A stretch of 64,000 nucleotides of DNA from Tritrichomonas musculus (GCA_039105265.1 JAPFFF010000037.1:248001-312000); one strand, 5' to 3'; shown: positions 28,611-37,792, counted from the first letter of the stretch. Made by a program: numbers and translations. The notes: generated by a model not told the origin, from the letters alone.

Positions 28611-29135
28611 CTAAACACACACATATTTCAAACACAGATGATATTTGTTAATTAGTTCGTTGTATTGTTTGTTATATACTTGCTTGAAGTCCATACAAAC
28701 TTCTCCCTTGTCGTTTACTATTTTTATGGCTTCGATTCTGCGTATCGGATTAGCTTTCCCAGCACAGCATTTTATATCTTCATCCACATGCAATTCTACC
28801 ATCTCAGCTTTGACAGAACATTTAATTATATCAATCAACGCCTCTACTGGAACAATGATACAATTTTTTGAAATAAGATTAGTTAGCAAAGCTTTATCTT
28901 GGTTCAATAAAATATTAGCAAATGTTTCAAGAATAATATATTTTACATCTTTTACATCATCTTCTGGGCTGTCTTCTAGCTCGACATTTCTTGTTATAAC
29001 AATCTCTTCCTTCCCATCATCCCTTTTGTTTATGATGATATTGTTATTAATATTAGAAGTTGATTGAGCTGCGGCTTGTGGTTCTAATGATAAATTAGCA
29101 TTAACACCTGCATTATTTGCTCGTTTCTTAATCAT
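28611..29135 (-). CDS. Maverick hypothetical protein (174 residues)
   Basis: An uninterrupted frame starting MIKKRANNAGVNANLSLEPQ. The first 40 residues are Ala/Asn/Gln-rich and disordered; the rest is mixed alpha/beta with two adjacent cysteines (IKCCAGKANPIRRIEAIKIV) and a C-terminal helix. No family recognised. It lies at the right end of the element, transcribed inward from close to the terminal repeat, ahead of the small basic protein. The codon pattern is like that of other element genes, supporting that it is expressed. Confidence 0.55.
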   Translation of the reverse strand: MIKKRANNAGVNANLSLEPQAAAQSTSNINNNIIINKRDDGKEEIVITRNVELEDSPEDDVKDVKYIILETFANILLNQDKALLTNLISKNCIIVPVEALIDIIKCSVKAEMVELHVDEDIKCCAGKANPIRRIEAIKIVNDKGEVCMDFKQVYNKQYNELINKYHLCLKYVCV

Positions 29136-29368
29136 TTCATTTCGAAAAAAAATTTTATTTAATAGATTATGTTCTCTATTTTTACTTTATGCTGCGGGCC
29201 ATATATGACATTCCCTTTATCTTTTTCATTAGCCTTCCCTTGTATCTCCCCTAATTTTTCAGGTTTCTTGAGGTAAGGAGGAAGGATGGGTGCTTTAGGT
29301 CTCTTTCTCCATCTTCCAGAAAGAAAGCGTGCTCCATAGGGATTGGTGTTTGTTCTTCAGCTGGATTG
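29136..29368 (-). pseudogene. Short coding-looking fragment beside the right terminal repeat
   Basis: Minus-strand text in this 233-bp interval looks protein-coding (for example RWRKRPKAPILPPYLKKPEK) but is not a continuous gene. It is treated as a broken relic of an element gene next to the right terminal repeat. No family recognised. Confidence 0.35.
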
Positions 29369-29928
29369 AGCGTCGGGTACATTTCAATCATTATAAAACA
29401 ACTTCTTGATTCGAAGGGATATCTTAACAAAAAATGGTTGGGATTTCTTGACGGAACGTTAAGAAATCACGCCATTTATATATACTACTACATATAATAA
29501 AAAAGATTCTATATTAGCGAACGACATTAGGAGTGAGCCTCCCTAGGTGTTTAGATATATAGCCCGAAGGTAATCTGAGCCCCCCCAGCGGGGGGGACGA
29601 GAGGGGGGGAGAGAACAAAAAAGAAAAAGATTTTGCGTAAGCAAAAGAGGGGGGATGCATGCTGGGCTTTAGCCCAGACCATCCGGGGGATATGCCCCCG
29701 GTGGGATTTATCCCACAAATTCATTTAGGTCGATTTTTTTGGGCTAAAATAATTTTGATAACGAGACGATAAAAGTATGAGTTTGGATTTTTTTTGCTGC
29801 GAACTTTTTGAAAGTGGGGGCCTTTTGAGGGGGTCCAGGGGTGCGAACCCCTGGAGTAGTGGGGTGCGGAGCCTCTGCGGAGCCCCCAAGTATAGGCTTG
29901 GCGGTAGCGGAGCCTATACTATACTACT
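29369..29928 (-). repeat. Right terminal inverted repeat of the Maverick
   Basis: 560 bp, the inverted partner of 12510-13069 with only a few differences and the same chain of palindromes. The element ends CTACT at 29928 followed by TCATT. Confidence 0.93.
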
Positions 29929-29933
29929 TCATT

Positions 29934-30236
29934 CTCAAATATTTCATAAAAAAGAATGTATTTTTTGATTTTAATATTAAAATAAACATCAATACATTAT
30001 ATTATTTATTTTTAAATATTATAAAATCACAAATACCAATTATAAAAAAAGATAAATCTGTTTGAGATCTCGAGATCTCGGTAATTGATATCAAGTTTAA
30101 AATTATTTTTATATCACATTTCATATCTGATATCTTGATAATCGATAATCTCGATATCAGATTTTTAAACTGACAATCGAGTATCAGATGCAAAAAAGTG
30201 ACGTTTTTGATATCGATTCTCAAAATAACAAGTCTA
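29934..30236 (+). repeat. Right half of the palindrome-rich repeat split by the Maverick
   Basis: About 300 bp containing GAGATCTCGAGATCTC, TATCTGATATCTTGATAATC, AATCTCGATATCAG and TTGATATCGATTCTC, ending AATAACAAGTCTA, which is the inverted form of the TAGACTTGTTATT at 12335. With the left piece it would form an element of roughly 480 bp before the Maverick inserted. Confidence 0.5.
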
Positions 30237-30473
30237 TTTTCAATCTTTATCATTGATCATATTGATTTTAAGTTATTCAATCAATTCACTGATAGAAAAT
30301 AATTATTATTTAAAAATCATGGCAATTATATATATTTTAATATCAAAAACTCATTAAATAAAAAAAAAAAAAAAATTGAATGTGATATGTGATAGAGGGC
30401 TCGTAGATAACTTTTTGTGTTAAAAAAAAATTTGACAGTACCACATTAAGCAAAAGTTCTACTTTTTGAATGC

Positions 30474-30506
<33 letters not shown>

Positions 30507-31219
30507 CATCAAGTATAGCAAACATCAGAAAGGTCTACAAGGCTAAATAAATTTTTTTTTTTCCTTTTTTGTCAAAAAATAGTTTATCTTAAAAAGTTAT
30601 CATTAAATCAGTAAAGTTTATGGAAACCAAATTTATTAAAACGTTGAGTTATAATCCTTCATTTTACCAGAAAAATAGAAAAGAGATGGATTAAAAAATG
30701 CGTAAGTAAAATATGCTACCATGCCAAAGTCAATCCCAATAATCATTTGAATTGAAAAAGTTCAATTTGAATGCATTTTAATCGTTATACAACCAATTCT
30801 TAATATAATCGTAGGCGAACGACAAGAGAAAACACCGAATTTAATTTGATATAAATCTAATAATATCATGTTTCATTGAATTTGCTTTTTATTCGATTAT
30901 GATTGAAATTAAATACGGTATAAACACATACAAATTGATTCAAATATTGATATTTCCATTATGTTTCCTTGAATGAATTTCTAAGAATAAAAAATCTCTA
31001 TAAAGTGAAAGTAATTAATTTGATCTAAAGATATCTTTGAGAGAATACTTAAAAAATTAATGGAAAATAAATTAAAAATTACAAAAAATAAGTAAACCAA
31101 AAATAATTATTGAAGTCAAGACCATTTGAGAAAATATAATAATGATTTTCTTGATACAATCAGAGAAATATGAGAATTGGCATATGCATTATATTGTTTC
31201 ATAAAATGCGATCATTTCA
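30237..31219. other. Intergenic region, about 980 bp, homopolymer-rich
   Basis: AT-rich spacer with long A runs (30362-30375 and 30480-30506) and no credible reading frame or RNA gene. It separates the mobile-element zone from the next host gene. Confidence 0.5.
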
Positions 31220-32647
31220 TTATTGGTCAATATATTGATCTTTTACAAAAATAATATTATATAAATAGTCTGTATATTTTGAAACAGTGTCTGAATTCAC
31301 TTCCATCTCATTGATATCATCCAAACAAGTTTTAAAATCGGTTTTACTTATGATATTAAAAAAATATGGTTCATTAAAATCGTGAATTTCAATTAAAACT
31401 AAAAGGACAACCTCAACTTTCTTAATCGACAAGGAATGAATATTTTCAATGACTAGAATAATCGCTTTATCGATCCATTTTGGCATTGGTTGAATCATCC
31501 AATTTCGATCAATAAGATGGGCAAGAACAAATACAGACTTTTTTTTAACAAGCAATGGCGAATCTGAAACTAAATCACATAAAAATTTAATGGTTCCATG
31601 ATTTTCTAAAAAATTAGTATAATTATCACAGAGCGAATCAATATATATAAAAAGTGGTTGATTTTCGTTATAATCTATTTGACTTATCATATTCATTGTT
31701 TTTTCAATTAAAAAATCATCAACAAATTGTTTAATTAAATCACAATTTTCTATTAAGGAATTAATAGCAGTGAAAACATTTGGGATGGAACTTATTGGTA
31801 GTCTGCTTTTTAATGAATCTTTAAGTTTGTCAATTATATCAAAATTTAAAGCAAATTCGCAGCAATTTTTGTTAAATAACAGATAAGATAATAATTCAAT
31901 AGCATATTGTTGAGATGAGCCTGGCTTCAAAGATGCTATTGCAGATTGAATTATACACTCAAAAAGGGCCAATTCTTCAATAAAATCATTCTCATAAAAT
32001 AATCTCGCCAAATTTGATGCAATTTGATATGAAATAATTTGTACTTTTGATGAATTTTTTGAAGCACAAATTTGAGATAATTTGATAATAATGATTTTAT
32101 CAAAAAAGTTCGTTTCTAAGCTCTGGCTTAAGCTAATATTTAATAAAAAATCCAAAATAGCTTGGTTAATAAATTCGTGAATTTGATTGTCAGAATTAGG
32201 ATTAATTTCACTTAAATCAGGTTCTATAAAATATACTATTTTTTGAATTAGCTCTGAATCCAAAATTTGATTTTCAGGATGGAAATCCGCTATTGAAAGA
32301 TGAACCAAAATATGTAAACATAGAAATAAAATATTTTTATCATTTGTAGTATAAATTATTTGGCAGATTGAGTGGAATATAGGTGTTTGATATAATAACT
32401 GATTTGGATCAGGGCGAAAATCATCTAAATAACAGAAATTATCGAGCTCAGATAAAGAATTTGCTAAATCAGTAGATTCTTCAAAATTAACAATACTATT
32501 CAAAGTTTCTAATAAATTTGGAAAAAAATTAATTTCTTTAAATTGAAGTTCCGTTTTCCCATCAAAAGAAATTTTCGTTGAAAGGTTTAAAGTCTCGATA
32601 AAGAATGAGTCATCAATGGAAAATTCAAAAAACGATTTATAAAACAT
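31220..32647 (-). CDS. Armadillo-repeat-like alpha-solenoid protein
   Basis: A 475-residue protein made of short leucine-rich helix pairs in regular array (for example ILFLCLHILVHLSIADFH, AILDFLLNISLSQSLET, IISYQIASNLARLFYEND, ELLSYLLFNKNCCEFALN, VFVLAHLIDRNWMIQPMPKW). The spacing of about 40 residues and the organisation resemble importin-alpha/ARM proteins of trichomonads. The N-terminal 40 residues (including FKEINFFPNLLETLNSIV) could be an importin-beta-binding-like leader, but it lacks the basic cluster expected there. Function probably nuclear transport or scaffolding; inference. The start ATG at 32645-32647 is preceded at 4-8 bp by CCTTT, the M5-like core promoter motif of trichomonads. 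A small foldback element begins 10 bp upstream of the ATG. Confidence 0.7.
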   Translation of the reverse strand: MFYKSFFEFSIDDSFFIETLNLSTKISFDGKTELQFKEINFFPNLLETLNSIVNFEESTDLANSLSELDNFCYLDDFRPDPNQLLYQTPIFHSICQIIYTTNDKNILFLCLHILVHLSIADFHPENQILDSELIQKIVYFIEPDLSEINPNSDNQIHEFINQAILDFLLNISLSQSLETNFFDKIIIIKLSQICASKNSSKVQIISYQIASNLARLFYENDFIEELALFECIIQSAIASLKPGSSQQYAIELLSYLLFNKNCCEFALNFDIIDKLKDSLKSRLPISSIPNVFTAINSLIENCDLIKQFVDDFLIEKTMNMISQIDYNENQPLFIYIDSLCDNYTNFLENHGTIKFLCDLVSDSPLLVKKKSVFVLAHLIDRNWMIQPMPKWIDKAIILVIENIHSLSIKKVEVVLLVLIEIHDFNEPYFFNIISKTDFKTCLDDINEMEVNSDTVSKYTDYLYNIIFVKDQYIDQ

Positions 32648-32650
32648 TAA

Positions 32651-32655
32651 AAAGG
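32651..32655 (-). promoter_or_regulatory. CCTTT (M5-like) core promoter motif of the ARM gene
   Basis: On the minus strand CCTTT sits 4-8 bp upstream of the ATG (TAAACCTTTTTAATG). In Trichomonas vaginalis a CCTTT-type M5 motif overlaps transcription starts close to start codons. A duplicate of the same 17 bp lies at 33007-33023 on the far side of the inserted element. Confidence 0.5.
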
Positions 32656-32657
32656 TT

Positions 32658-33005
32658 TATACAGTTAAAATCAGTATCCTCCTCTCAAAAAGTTTTGATG
32701 AAAATACAAAAAGTTTAACTAATTCGCAGAGGTCATTCAAAATTTTGAATAGAAAGTGTATTTTTTACTCAAATATTACCTGTTACTTCTTTTTAACCGC
32801 GTCTTACCCCCAGCCGCGGGGTCTCGGCTCCGCTTCGCTTCGCTCAGCTGCGCTCGACGCCCGCTAGGGGGTATGTAGACGTCAGGAAAAATGATGTAAA
32901 AATAGTAATAAATTTGAGTAAAAAACACAATTTCTATTCAAAATTTTGAATTAATCTTATCAAAATATAACTTTTTGAGAAGCGGATGCTACTTTAAACT
33001 GTATA
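32658..33005. mobile_element. Foldback (MITE-like) element with a GC-rich core
   Basis: About 350 bp of imperfect inverted repeat: the outer ends pair TATACAGTT with AACTGTATA, then CTCTCAAAAAGTT (32682-32694) with its complement near 32970, then ATTCAAAATTTTGAATAGAAA with its complement, and TTTTTTACTCAAAT. The centre (32797-32873) is strikingly GC-rich (ACCCCCAGCCGCGGGG ... CGCTAGGGGGT) in an AT-rich genome. The element is flanked by a 17-bp direct repeat (CATTAAAAAGGTTTATA at 32645-32661 and 33007-33023) that contains the ARM gene start codon. No protein is encoded, so it would depend on a transposase elsewhere. Confidence 0.7.
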
Positions 33006-33043
33006 TCATTAAAAAGGTTTATAATCCTTCTGAAAAAGTTTAA

Positions 33044-33088
33044 AATTTTCTCCATATGCTATGAGGGCCCTCATAGAGGGAGAAAATT
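33044..33088. repeat. 45-bp palindrome with GGGCCC centre
   Basis: AATTTTCTCC pairs with GGAGAAAATT around a perfect core TATGAGGGCCCTCATA (33060-33075), giving a hairpin with one internal loop. It lies between the foldback element and the 3' end of the Rab gene. It could end transcription of the Rab gene or be a separate short mobile sequence. Confidence 0.55.
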
Positions 33089-33234
33089 ATTAATTTTATA
33101 TTATTTATCTTAATATTGATGATTTGGCGTGATCATAAATAATTATATATCTTTATATCAAATATAAACCTACTATGAATCATATATTTTAATATTTTTA
33201 ATATCTTTTAATATAAAATAAAAATATAACCTAT

Positions 33235-33849
33235 TTAACAAAAACAACCATTCTTATTCTCGCTTTGAGCTTGATTCTTAACATCAACAGTAACTACAAT
33301 TGTCTGTTCTTCATTATTTGTTCCTGATTGTTTCACTTCTTCGTCTGGCGTTGTTGGCGCAGATGCAACTTTTTTAAATAGTTCTTGTATATTTGTTGGT
33401 GTCCTTGCACTTGTCTCTATAAAATCAGCTTTAATTTGATTTGCAAATTTTTCACCTTCATCAATTGATACTTGCCTTTCACTTTCGAGATCTAATTTGT
33501 TTCCAACGACAATACAAAATGGATTTGACGTTGTAATCACTGTCTGATGCCATTTTTGTAAGTTTTCAAAGCTGCTCCTTAATGTAATATCATAAACTAG
33601 AATTGCCACAGTTGAATTTCGAATATAAGAGGGAATAAGAGCATGAAATTTTTCTTGCCCAGCAGTGTCCCATATTTGAAGACGAATTGTTGTATCTCCT
33701 TCGGTTAAAACTTTTGAGAAAAAATCAATACCGATTGTAGCTTGATGTTCGGGAGAACAAGAATTAAAAATATATTGATTTACAATAGATGTTTTACCAA
33801 CAGCTGAATCGCCAATAAGCACAGCTTTGTGGCAAATAGCTTTTTCCAT
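33235..33849 (-). CDS. Rab-family small GTPase
   Basis: A 204-residue GTPase with all G motifs: P loop GDSAVGKT (13-20), switch I Thr in QATIGIDFF (about 38), WDTAGQEKF (60-68) with the catalytic Gln, NKLD (117-120) and ETSA (145-148). RabF-type segments IGIDF, KLQIWDTAGQE-like (RLQIWDTAGQE) and YIRNSTVAILVYDIT support Rab over Ras or Rho. The hypervariable C terminus ends NKNGCFC, a di-cysteine prenylation site. Such proteins recruit effectors to membranes and direct vesicle traffic. The GTP-binding residues appear intact. Trichomonads encode very many Rabs; the subfamily cannot be fixed by eye, though the sequence is in the Rab5/21/22-like range. Confidence 0.93.
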   Translation of the reverse strand: MEKAICHKAVLIGDSAVGKTSIVNQYIFNSCSPEHQATIGIDFFSKVLTEGDTTIRLQIWDTAGQEKFHALIPSYIRNSTVAILVYDITLRSSFENLQKWHQTVITTSNPFCIVVGNKLDLESERQVSIDEGEKFANQIKADFIETSARTPTNIQELFKKVASAPTTPDEEVKQSGTNNEEQTIVVTVDVKNQAQSENKNGCFC

Positions 33850-34236
33850 TTTATGGATATGAGAACGTTTAAAAATTGGAGTAATAGATTTCTAACATTT
33901 ATGATCAATTTCCATACTTTCGTTATTATAAAATATATTTTGGAACTAACCACCTAACTAATAAAAGTTTTAATTTAATGATTTGATATCTTTTTATACA
34001 GATTTTGAATATGTATTTGGAAAAAGATTGATCAAGATTCTTGCTTTTCATAATTTGATGCTATTAATAGGTGAACCATCTGAGATGATGCAGTAATTTA
34101 TGCTTTGGAACAAAAAAACTTTGAATGAAATAAATATCAAAAAAAAAAAATCGTTACTGAATCCAATCATGATTTGAAAAGATAAATATTCTAATTAAAA
34201 AAAAAAAAAAATATTAATTAAAAAATAAAAAGATGT
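33850..34236. other. Intergenic region with A runs
   Basis: 387 bp of AT-rich spacer that includes runs of 10-15 A at about 34140 and 34198. It contains the Rab promoter and the 3' end of the ribosomal gene. No other feature seen. Confidence 0.45.
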
Positions 34237-35010
34237 TTAGGCTGATTTAGTAGGAGCTGTAGCGATTGTACCCCTCCTACGTCCGGTTCTACGTGCAGCG
34301 ACAAGACCAATCTTCTGACCTGGTCTAGCGTTACGGGAAACTGTACTTGGTTTACCAATATGTTGGTGAGAACCACCTCCGTGTTTGTGATCGACTGGGT
34401 TCATTGCTGTACCACGAACGACTGGCCATGTCCTCCTCTTAGCGCGATATTTGTGTGCAACTGTTCCTGCTTTGAGGAGTGGTTTCTCAAGACGTCCACC
34501 ACCTGAAACAACGCCAAGGCATGCGCGGCAATTGCTTGAAACGACAACTTTACGACCTGATGGAAGCTGAACACGTGTGTAGCCATCATCACTGTGTGCA
34601 ATGATACGGCATGAATCACCAGAGCAGCGGCCATATCTGCCACCATCTCCTGGGTGGTGTTCAACATTGTTAACTTCGGTACCTTCTGGAATTTGTCCGA
34701 GTGGGAGAATGTTTCCAACGTGAAGTGTAGCTTGTGGTCCGCATTGGATTAATTGACCAGTATGAACACCTTCTGGGGCGATAACGTGAGCTTCTTCAAG
34801 ACCAGCTCCATTTGATTTTTGGAAAACAACCTTCATTAATGGAGCGCCACGTCCTGGATCATGGAATAAAGTTTTGACTTGGCCGACGATTTTGGTTGAG
34901 CGTTCTGGAGTATCGATTGGCCTGAACTTTGCGGCGCCCTTTCGGTGATGTGTATGTGCACGAAAAACGTTTCCGTTACCACGACGCTGTGCGCGGATGA
35001 TATGTCCCAT
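34237..35010 (-). CDS. RPL8: 60S ribosomal protein L8 (uL2)
   Basis: A 257-residue protein identical in length to animal RPL8, beginning MGHIIRAQRRGNGNVFRAHT and continuing KGAAKFRPID, DPGRGAPLMKVVF, EGVHTGQLIQCG, VVSGGGRLEKPLLKAG and the peptidyl-transferase-centre-proximal segment GTAMNPVDHKHGGGSHQHIG, ending ARRTGRRRGT. It is a core protein of the large subunit next to the peptidyl transferase centre. The start was set at 35010, not at the upstream in-frame ATG (35070), because the family N terminus is MGxxIRxQRxG and a CCTTT motif with the typical short 5' UTR lies 7-11 bp upstream. G+C content is higher than in neighbours, as expected for a highly expressed gene. Confidence 0.97.
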   Translation of the reverse strand: MGHIIRAQRRGNGNVFRAHTHHRKGAAKFRPIDTPERSTKIVGQVKTLFHDPGRGAPLMKVVFQKSNGAGLEEAHVIAPEGVHTGQLIQCGPQATLHVGNILPLGQIPEGTEVNNVEHHPGDGGRYGRCSGDSCRIIAHSDDGYTRVQLPSGRKVVVSSNCRACLGVVSGGGRLEKPLLKAGTVAHKYRAKRRTWPVVRGTAMNPVDHKHGGGSHQHIGKPSTVSRNARPGQKIGLVAARRTGRRRGTIATAPTKSA

Positions 35011-35016
35011 GAGAGA

Positions 35017-35021
35017 AAAGG
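35017..35021 (-). promoter_or_regulatory. CCTTT (M5-like) motif upstream of the L8 start
   Basis: TCCTTTTCTCTC immediately precedes the ATG on the minus strand. This resembles the Trichomonas M5 core element and supports the start chosen at 35010. Confidence 0.45.
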
Positions 35022-35680
35022 ACAGCCAAACCGCCAAAAACCGTTGTTTTTGAAATTTAGATTTAACCATTCTTTTAAAAAATTGAGAAAAAAAATTTTA
35101 AAATATAAAAATAAAGTAAAACATATTTAAATACTTTGTATAATTGAATTTAAGGAAAATAATTGTGATTTTTATGTTCTAATTTAAGAATTAAAATTTT
35201 AAATATTTTTAAAAATTTGTAAAATCATGTTCTCAATGAGTATTTAGCTTTTAAAAGCATTTTTACAAATATGTTGTGAAGGATGGTCAGTTATTTTCTT
35301 TTTGAAATTATTGAATTATTATCTTATGAACCGTTATAATAGATAACGAATTTAAAAATATATACTTAATAAGGTTGTATAGGATATGAGGTAAAATTAT
35401 CAATATATGTTTAAAAAATTGATATATTTCTATTTTAACATCTGATTTCAAAATTTTAAATTTAAATTTAATGCTTAAGACTTTTTGAATTTATATTCAT
35501 TTTTTGAATGCTTTTTTTGAATGAATTTAAGTTTATATGACTCACAAATTTAATCAGAGACCAATAATTTATAGAAAAAAATTCAAAATATTTGATTAGA
35601 ATGCCAAGAAAAAGTCGAGAAATCGACTTTTTATGGCAAGTATAAAACTTTTTGATATTCTTGATTAATTCTTGTGACCA
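35022..35680. other. Divergent intergenic region between L8 and the kinase gene
   Basis: About 660 bp of AT-rich sequence without a credible gene. It carries a copy of AACTTTTTGA at 35646-35655, 26 bp upstream of the kinase ATG, and a related ACTTTTTGAA at about 35482. Confidence 0.45.
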
Positions 35681-37333
35681 ATGTCGAAGCCCCAGCAACA
35701 GAAGATTGGTGATTACGATATTATTCAAGGAATTAGGCGAGGAACTACTGCTAAAGTACTTTTATGCGAGCATAATGAAACAAAAACACAAGTTGCGATT
35801 AAATGTATCAAAAAAGCGAATTTCAGTAAATGCCCCCAACTTCAAAACAAAATTCACCGTGAAATTGCACTTATGCGCCTTCTTGATCACCCACACTTAC
35901 TTAAGCTACATGAAGTGTGCGAAAGTGGTCGGCATATTTATATGATACTTGAATACGCACAACATGGCGAACTTTTCGATTACTTGATCAGGCGTCAATC
36001 GTGCCCGCTTGATGTTTCCCTAAAGTTCTTCAGACAAATTATATATGGATTAGAATTTCTTCACGTTCACGCAATTTGCCATAGAGATCTTAAACCTGAA
36101 AACATTTTACTTGATGAAAACGATGACATCAAAATTGCTGATTTTGGATTTGCAAGATGGATGAAATCTAATATTGCAGAAACAAGTTGTGGTTCACCTC
36201 ATTATGCCGCACCTGAAGTTATACGTGGGATACCCTATGATGGAAGAGCGGCAGACATTTGGTCATGCGGAGTTATTTTATATGCTTTAGTTGTCGTATG
36301 TAGTTTTCTTTTTAGCTATGTTTTTCCCATCATTTTTTTCTCCAATTTGTTTGTTTTTTAACACTCTTCAGAGCAACGTATTGCAAATTTTCATTTGAAT
36401 ATACACTCACAAAAAGTTGGGTGATCTTAATGATGGTTTAAAATATTGCTAAATTTTTTTTTAAATGCTAACATACAGGGAAGATTACCATTCGATGATC
36501 CAGCAATCAGAAACCTTCTTGCCAAAGTGAAATGCGGCCAATATATAATGCCCGATTATTTGCCAAGACCAATTCAAGATTTAATTGGTAGAATGCTTAT
36601 AATTAATCCACAAGAAAGAATAAGAATAGAGTCGATTAAAGAGCATCCAGCTTTCAAAATGTTTTTACCAGCTAGCTATACAATTCCAACCCCTTTGCCA
36701 ATTCCATCAATTACAGAAGTAATGGACCCGAGCACACTTAACCCTGATGTTTTGAAAACATTAATAGAGATTGGTTTTGCTGATGAAAGTGAATTGATGT
36801 CGGAATTTACTCGTGAAGGCCACTCAATGGCAAAAGTCTTTTATTCAATGTTAACTACAAATCTTACACTTGAGTCGCTGCCTTGGAATTCAGATGTTGA
36901 AGAACACCCTAAAGAAGCATTTATTCAATCTCCACAAAATAATTTCCAATTTGGAACTTCTCCAGATATTCTACCAGAATCAAATCCAATTGGATCTGAA
37001 GTTTTCTCTCTCGCAGAAAAGGCTCAGTGGGCATATTTACCTCAAAATGAATACAAATACGAAGTCATTCAGCCTTGCTTAGGAATTCAAATTCCACTTG
37101 AACAGTTGATGATGAATTTGCAGTTCATGCTTACATCACTTCATTTCCAATGGTTTCATCCTAATGACTTTACCATTTTATCCAGAAGGGCAGAAGATAT
37201 GATGTATCTTGTTGCGAGAGTTCAAAGAGAAAATGAATTCCTAAACATGAATCTTTACTTTTCACAAGCTTCCCAAGTGGCAATATCAAACATTCTGGAA
37301 GCGGTTAGAAACATGCTTACACCATCTGAATGA
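35681..37333 (+). CDS. CAMK-family Ser/Thr kinase (BRSK/MARK-like), spliced
   Basis: Two exons, 35681-36295 and 36479-37333, give a 489-residue protein. Exon 1 carries the kinase N-lobe (YDIIQGIRRGTTAKVLLCEH, AIKCIKK), catalytic loop HRDLKPEN, DFG in IADFGFARW, activation loop SCGSPHYAAPE and the segment DGRAADIWSCGVILYALVV. Exon 2 begins GRLPFDDPAIRNLLAKVKCG, which directly continues subdomain IX, so splicing restores the standard GVILYALLVGxLPFDD. After the kinase (to about residue 260) come a UBA-like segment (VLKTLIEIGFADESELMSEF) and a C-terminal domain that could be KA1-like. The pattern is that of AMPK-related kinases, closest by eye to BRSK/SAD. Without splicing the frame ends in an LFSYVFPIIFF tail that no kinase has. 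Confidence 0.93.
36296..36478 (+). other. Spliceosomal intron, 183 bp, in the kinase gene
   Basis: Phase-0 intron starting GTATGT (36296-36301) and ending GCTAACATACAG (36467-36478). The 3' motif fuses a branch-site CTAAC with the AG acceptor and differs at two of twelve positions from the T. vaginalis consensus ACTAACACACAG; the 5' end matches GTAYGT exactly. Removing it joins codons GTC|GGA and restores the kinase subdomain IX. The intron contains in-frame stops. Confidence 0.95.
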
Positions 37334-37792
37334 AAATAATATTTATACTTCTGTGTATAGGTTAAATGTTAATATATTTATACAATTGCTATTTAATAAT
37401 ATTTTTTTTTATTATTATTTTTATAAGAGTGATGCCACATAAATCCACCAAATCATGCCTGAAAATAAAATGAATGAAAAAAGGATTTACCAATTTTTGA
37501 ATGGTTATCGTCAATATCACAAAAATTCAATTAGAAAAATCCACTTTTTATTCAAAATATTTAAGCATGATATTCAAACTTTAAATTTAATATTTATAGA
37601 CATGAAAATAATTACATTAATTGTAAAATTAAAAATTATATCATAATTCAATAATTTTAATTAAATAAAAAATATAATTTTCTTTTTCTAAAAATATAAA
37701 AAGATATTCCATTTTAGATATTATATGCACTTCAATGGTTTACGTTTAGATATCTATCGTTATAGAGAAAATTTTTTAGAAATTTAATTTAT
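37334..37792. other. Intergenic spacer, 459 bp
   Basis: AT-rich spacer between two plus-strand genes. A 63-codon open frame at 37455-37646 is mostly I, K, F and N and has no domain; I do not call it a gene. Confidence 0.45.

Larger units (their letters stand above)
12510..29928. mobile_element. Maverick/Polinton element, probably an incomplete copy
   Basis: A 17.4-kb element with long terminal inverted repeats (12510-13069 and 29369-29928, 560 bp each) that differ at only a few positions. The ends begin AGTAGTATAG, as expected for Polintons (AG...CT), and are flanked by the direct repeat TCATT (5 bp; TTCATT if the end is shifted by one), consistent with the 5-6 bp target duplication of the family. 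Parts recognised: protein-primed family B DNA polymerase, a penton-like minor capsid protein, two fibre-like proteins, an HNH protein and small unknown proteins. The integrase, packaging ATPase, maturation protease and major capsid protein usual in the family were not recognised. The near-identity of the ends indicates a young insertion. Confidence 0.9.

Noticed and set aside
35011-35070. Longer N terminus for ribosomal protein L8
   Set aside because: The family starts at MGxxIRxQRxG and a CCTTT motif lies inside the extension, so it is 5' leader sequence.
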